The notes below the pieces were generated by a model. It was not told the origin of the DNA. It worked only from the letters and a program-made list of their open reading frames with translations, and searched no databases. A program made the position numbers and the translations under genes. Source: Pontibacter beigongshangensis (GTDB taxonomy: Bacteria; Bacteroidota; Bacteroidia; Cytophagales; Hymenobacteraceae). Taken from it: DNA of 64,000 nt. Each line of letters opens with the position of its first letter. The first letter of the stretch is position 1. Positions 62,310-64,000 of the stretch are shown piece by piece. Location: positions 62,001-126,000 of the forward strand of contig NZ_VFSD01000008.1 of the NCBI RefSeq assembly GCF_014332515.1. The letters run 5' to 3'.

Positions 62310-62332
62310 TTTAGCTATTTAAACTACGATTC

Positions 62333-62376
62333 AAGAAGGGCACCAGTCGCAGCGGCTGGTGCCCTTCTTTTGTTTT
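62333..62376 (+). terminator. Terminator of the M16 operon
   Basis: AAGAAGGGCACCAG (62333-62346), 9-nt loop, CTGGTGCCCTTCTT (62356-62369), then TTGTTTT. Confidence 0.93.
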
Positions 62377-62411
62377 GGATGAGGAGCAGAAACTGCACCA
62401 GGAGCAGCAGA

Positions 62412-62445
62412 GCCCTCCAAAGGGCCATTTCCATTCAAATAATTT
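62412..62445 (-). repeat. CCTCCGGAGG-type intergenic repeat, copy 28
   Basis: GCCCTCCAAAGGGCCATTT then CCATTCAAATAATTT, preceded by CACCAGGAGCAGCAG, followed by TTGCTGATTGTTAAATGG. Confidence 0.83.
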
Positions 62446-62492
62446 AGTTGCTGATTGTTAAATGGCTAAATTGTTAAAATGAATTCTCCCCG

Positions 62493-62702
62493 CTGTTTGG
62501 AGTCTTTCGCAGGGCGACTCTAAACTGACAATGAATTAGCAGGAACTTTGTTCCGGAAAAGTTGCCAGAACATTTCGAAAGGCCAAAAAACGCATGCGCT
62601 CGTACATTTATAGCTAGCGTTACAGCCAATCGCCAGCAGGAAGTCAGAGACTTCCAATTTTCATTGAAAGTTTGGAGTCGCCCTGCGGAAGACTCCAAAC
62701 AG
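62493..62702. mobile_element. MITE-like element with nested 34-bp inverted ends
   Basis: A 210-bp non-coding stretch. Ends 62493-62526 and 62669-62702 are inverted repeats matching at 32 of 34 positions (outer end CTGTTTGGAGTCTT). Each arm also folds on itself, GTTTGGAGTC against GACTCTAAAC. Weaker similarity continues inward for about nine bases. No coding capacity and no clear target duplication. Confidence 0.62.
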
Positions 62703-62735
62703 CAGGGGCAGCAGGTGCATCAGAAGCGGGGAATC

Positions 62736-62766
62736 GCCTTGGAGGGGCATTTTGATTAGAATAATT
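62736..62766 (-). repeat. CCTCCGGAGG-type intergenic repeat, copy 29
   Basis: GCCTTGGAGGGGCATTTT then GATTAGAATAATT; preceded by GGGGCAGCAGGTGCATCAG. Confidence 0.86.
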
Positions 62767-62935
62767 GCTTCTTCACAGGAGTAAACATGTCGCAGCCTAA
62801 CCTCGTGGCAGTAGGATTTTAAATTCCAGAGAATCCTCTCCATCCTTAAATCCTGTGAATCAGGATTCAGACAAGAATTCTAACATCTAAAATCTAGTAT
62901 CTACAAACTGAAAGAGCAGCACCAGGAGCAGCAGA

Positions 62936-62967
62936 AGCTCCGGAGGGGCAAAATTATTAGAATAATT
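62936..62967 (-). repeat. CCTCCGGAGG-type intergenic repeat, copy 30
   Basis: AGCTCCGGAGGGGCAAAA then TTATTAGAATAATT; preceded by CACCAGGAGCAGCAG. Confidence 0.87.
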
Positions 62968-62976
62968 CCCCCCTCG

Positions 62977-63891
62977 CTAAAACAGTTCCCCCTGCACTGC
63001 CTGCACAAACTTTTTAGGCGGTTTTATGTGCAGCCCGCAGACCGTATTCAGCCTTTCGATCAGGTACATGGCCAGGTCCGGGGCGGCTGTATTATCCGGC
63101 TCGTGCACAAAAAAATAGAGCTGCTGCAGCCCCGCCTCCAGCCATTGCTGCAGCCGCTCCACCCAGGCATCTATGCGGCTGTAGTCGGTGGGGTGCAGGC
63201 CGTTGCCTACAAACCGGATGGTGGCGGTGGGAGTAGTCAGGCGCATGTGCAGCACATCGCGGCGGCCCGCCACATCGGTCAGCACTGTTCCTGCATGGTA
63301 CTTCTCCAGCACCTCGTACAGCTCCTGAGAGGCCGCACGGTCTTTAAACCAATCAGGGTGGCGCAACTCTACTGCCATGGGCACGGATTCCGGCACAAAC
63401 TGAACAAAAGCCTCCAGTTCGGGGAGCTGCCGTGGGCCGAATGAGGGTGGCAGCTGCAGAAACGACACGCCCAGCTTTTCTTCCAGGCCGGCAATGGCCT
63501 CACAGAAAGTGGCCGTCAGGTCCTGCGTGCTGCGCAGCTGCGCCTCGTGGCTGATGAGCTGCGGAAACTTAGGACAAAACCTGAACCCCTGCGGCACGGC
63601 ATGGCGCCAACGGTCTATAGTGTCGGGGCCGGGAATATGGTAGTGGGTGCTGTTGAGTTCTATGGTGTTGAACTGCTTGCCGTACCAGTGCAGCGACTCT
63701 TTTTCGCGCATGCCGGCCGGGTAAATAGAACCAGCCCAAGCCTTGTTTACCCACACCGGCAGCCCTATGTAAATGGCTGGTGCACCAGTGCTGCCAGCGG
63801 CATGCTGCTGCAGGGTGGCAAGCGTATCCGGGTGGTCCGGTGGTAAGGCAAAATCAACCTTGCTGATGTCAGGTAATTTTCCAAAGTCCAT
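62977..63891 (-). CDS. DUF72 domain-containing protein
   Basis: A 304-residue cytosolic protein of the DUF72 family (TIM-barrel fold, function unknown; sometimes linked to nucleic-acid metabolism). Landmarks: IYIGLPVWVNKAWAGSIYP, FNTIELNSTHYHIPGPDTI with the typical Asn-Ser/Thr after Glu, FRFCPKFPQLISH, FLQLPPSFG, VAVELRHPDWF-like VPMAVELRHPDWF, DVAGRRD, and the C-terminal LYFFVHEPDN. An N-terminal extension (about 1-38) precedes the barrel. It is alone on its strand; repeat copy 30 lies just after its stop. Confidence 0.9.
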   Translation of the reverse strand: MDFGKLPDISKVDFALPPDHPDTLATLQQHAAGSTGAPAIYIGLPVWVNKAWAGSIYPAGMREKESLHWYGKQFNTIELNSTHYHIPGPDTIDRWRHAVPQGFRFCPKFPQLISHEAQLRSTQDLTATFCEAIAGLEEKLGVSFLQLPPSFGPRQLPELEAFVQFVPESVPMAVELRHPDWFKDRAASQELYEVLEKYHAGTVLTDVAGRRDVLHMRLTTPTATIRFVGNGLHPTDYSRIDAWVERLQQWLEAGLQQLYFFVHEPDNTAAPDLAMYLIERLNTVCGLHIKPPKKFVQAVQGELF

Positions 63892-64000
63892 AGCGTCTTA
63901 TTTTAAAAATCTATACGTAAAGAGGTCGGTTTATGGCACCATCTGCTCGTGACCTATACCCGGGAAACCATATCGCTTACCCTATAAAAAAGAAAAATCC
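63892..64000. other. Right edge of window
   Basis: Upstream sequence of the DUF72 gene; nothing further can be supported. Confidence 0.4.

Larger units (their letters stand above)
62275..62976. other. Intergenic region holding a terminator, three repeat copies and a MITE-like element
   Basis: 702 bases between convergent genes. Beyond the listed elements there are AACATCTAAAATCTAGTATC (62881-62900, the short-period array again) and GCAGCACCAGGAGCAGCAG before copy 30. No gene supported. Confidence 0.6.

Noticed and set aside
62562-62759. 65-residue open frame in the last long gap
   Set aside because: Lies across the MITE-like element and repeat copy 29.

Overview
The window reads as chromosome from a gliding-type Bacteroidota, most likely Cytophagales, family Hymenobacteraceae (Pontibacter-like). 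This rests on the type IX secretion/gliding genes (sprE/porW, gldKLMN, a porP/sprF homologue), the families DUF4271, DUF4286 and DUF5686, TonB-receptor/lipoprotein pairs, promoters of the TAnnTTTG type, and the near absence of Shine-Dalgarno sequences. The genus is inference. Most genes are housekeeping. I see no phage, no transposase, no CRISPR array, no rRNA and no tRNA.

Layout. 1-0.5 kb: left edge of an ATP synthase operon (atpZ plus a partial membrane protein), minus strand. 1.2-8.3 kb: sprE, a class A penicillin-binding protein and uvrC, plus strand. 8.8-13.3 kb: gldK-gldL-gldM-gldN, minus strand, then porP/sprF at 13.7 kb. 14.8-19.2 kb (minus): hemD, a DUF4271 membrane protein, a WecA/MraY-type glycan transferase, a small unknown gene and lipB. 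19.4-23.1 kb: a UPF0102 nuclease-like gene, a MORN/YwqK-like lipoprotein and htpG. 23.3-27.7 kb: a probable metal-uptake locus (His-rich small protein, ZnuD-like TonB receptor, two tandem paralogous lipoproteins). 27.8-35 kb: small metabolic genes, an acyl-ACP thioesterase, a prolyl oligopeptidase and a sugar nucleotidyltransferase. 35.5-37.5 kb: a lemA/TPM/TPM operon. 38-41 kb: polA. 42-47.2 kb: an NtrC-type response regulator and a hybrid histidine kinase. 47.5-52.2 kb: nuoA, nuoB, nuoC and nuoD, unusually spread out and interrupted by an opposite-strand TPR gene. 52.4-55.8 kb: a PAP2 phosphatase and a DUF5686 outer-membrane protein. 56.1-58.5 kb: two tandem paralogous GT-C membrane proteins in a visibly AT-rich island. 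58.8-62.3 kb: a catalytic/non-catalytic M16 peptidase pair. 63-63.9 kb: a DUF72 protein.

The most unusual content lies between the genes. About 30 copies of one short directional repeat (AT-rich half ending in TTATTCTAAT, A-run, then GGCCCTCCGGAGGC) occupy nearly every long intergenic gap in both orientations, roughly one per 2 kb. They are joined mosaically to other recurring low-complexity modules: CTGCTG-rich tracts, TTGCTGATTGTTAA tracts, CGTGATACG tracts, and roughly 10-bp-period TCTAGTATCTA and TTAGAAATT tracts. In many places the repeat lies where it could act as an intrinsic terminator, but in many others it does not. Two MITE-like elements with long inverted ends, a 39-bp palindrome and a 95-nt hairpin inside the lemA operon belong to the same landscape. 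No gene system here is clearly new. The repeat family, the AT-rich GT-C pair, the metal-uptake locus and the split nuo genes are the parts most worth a second look.
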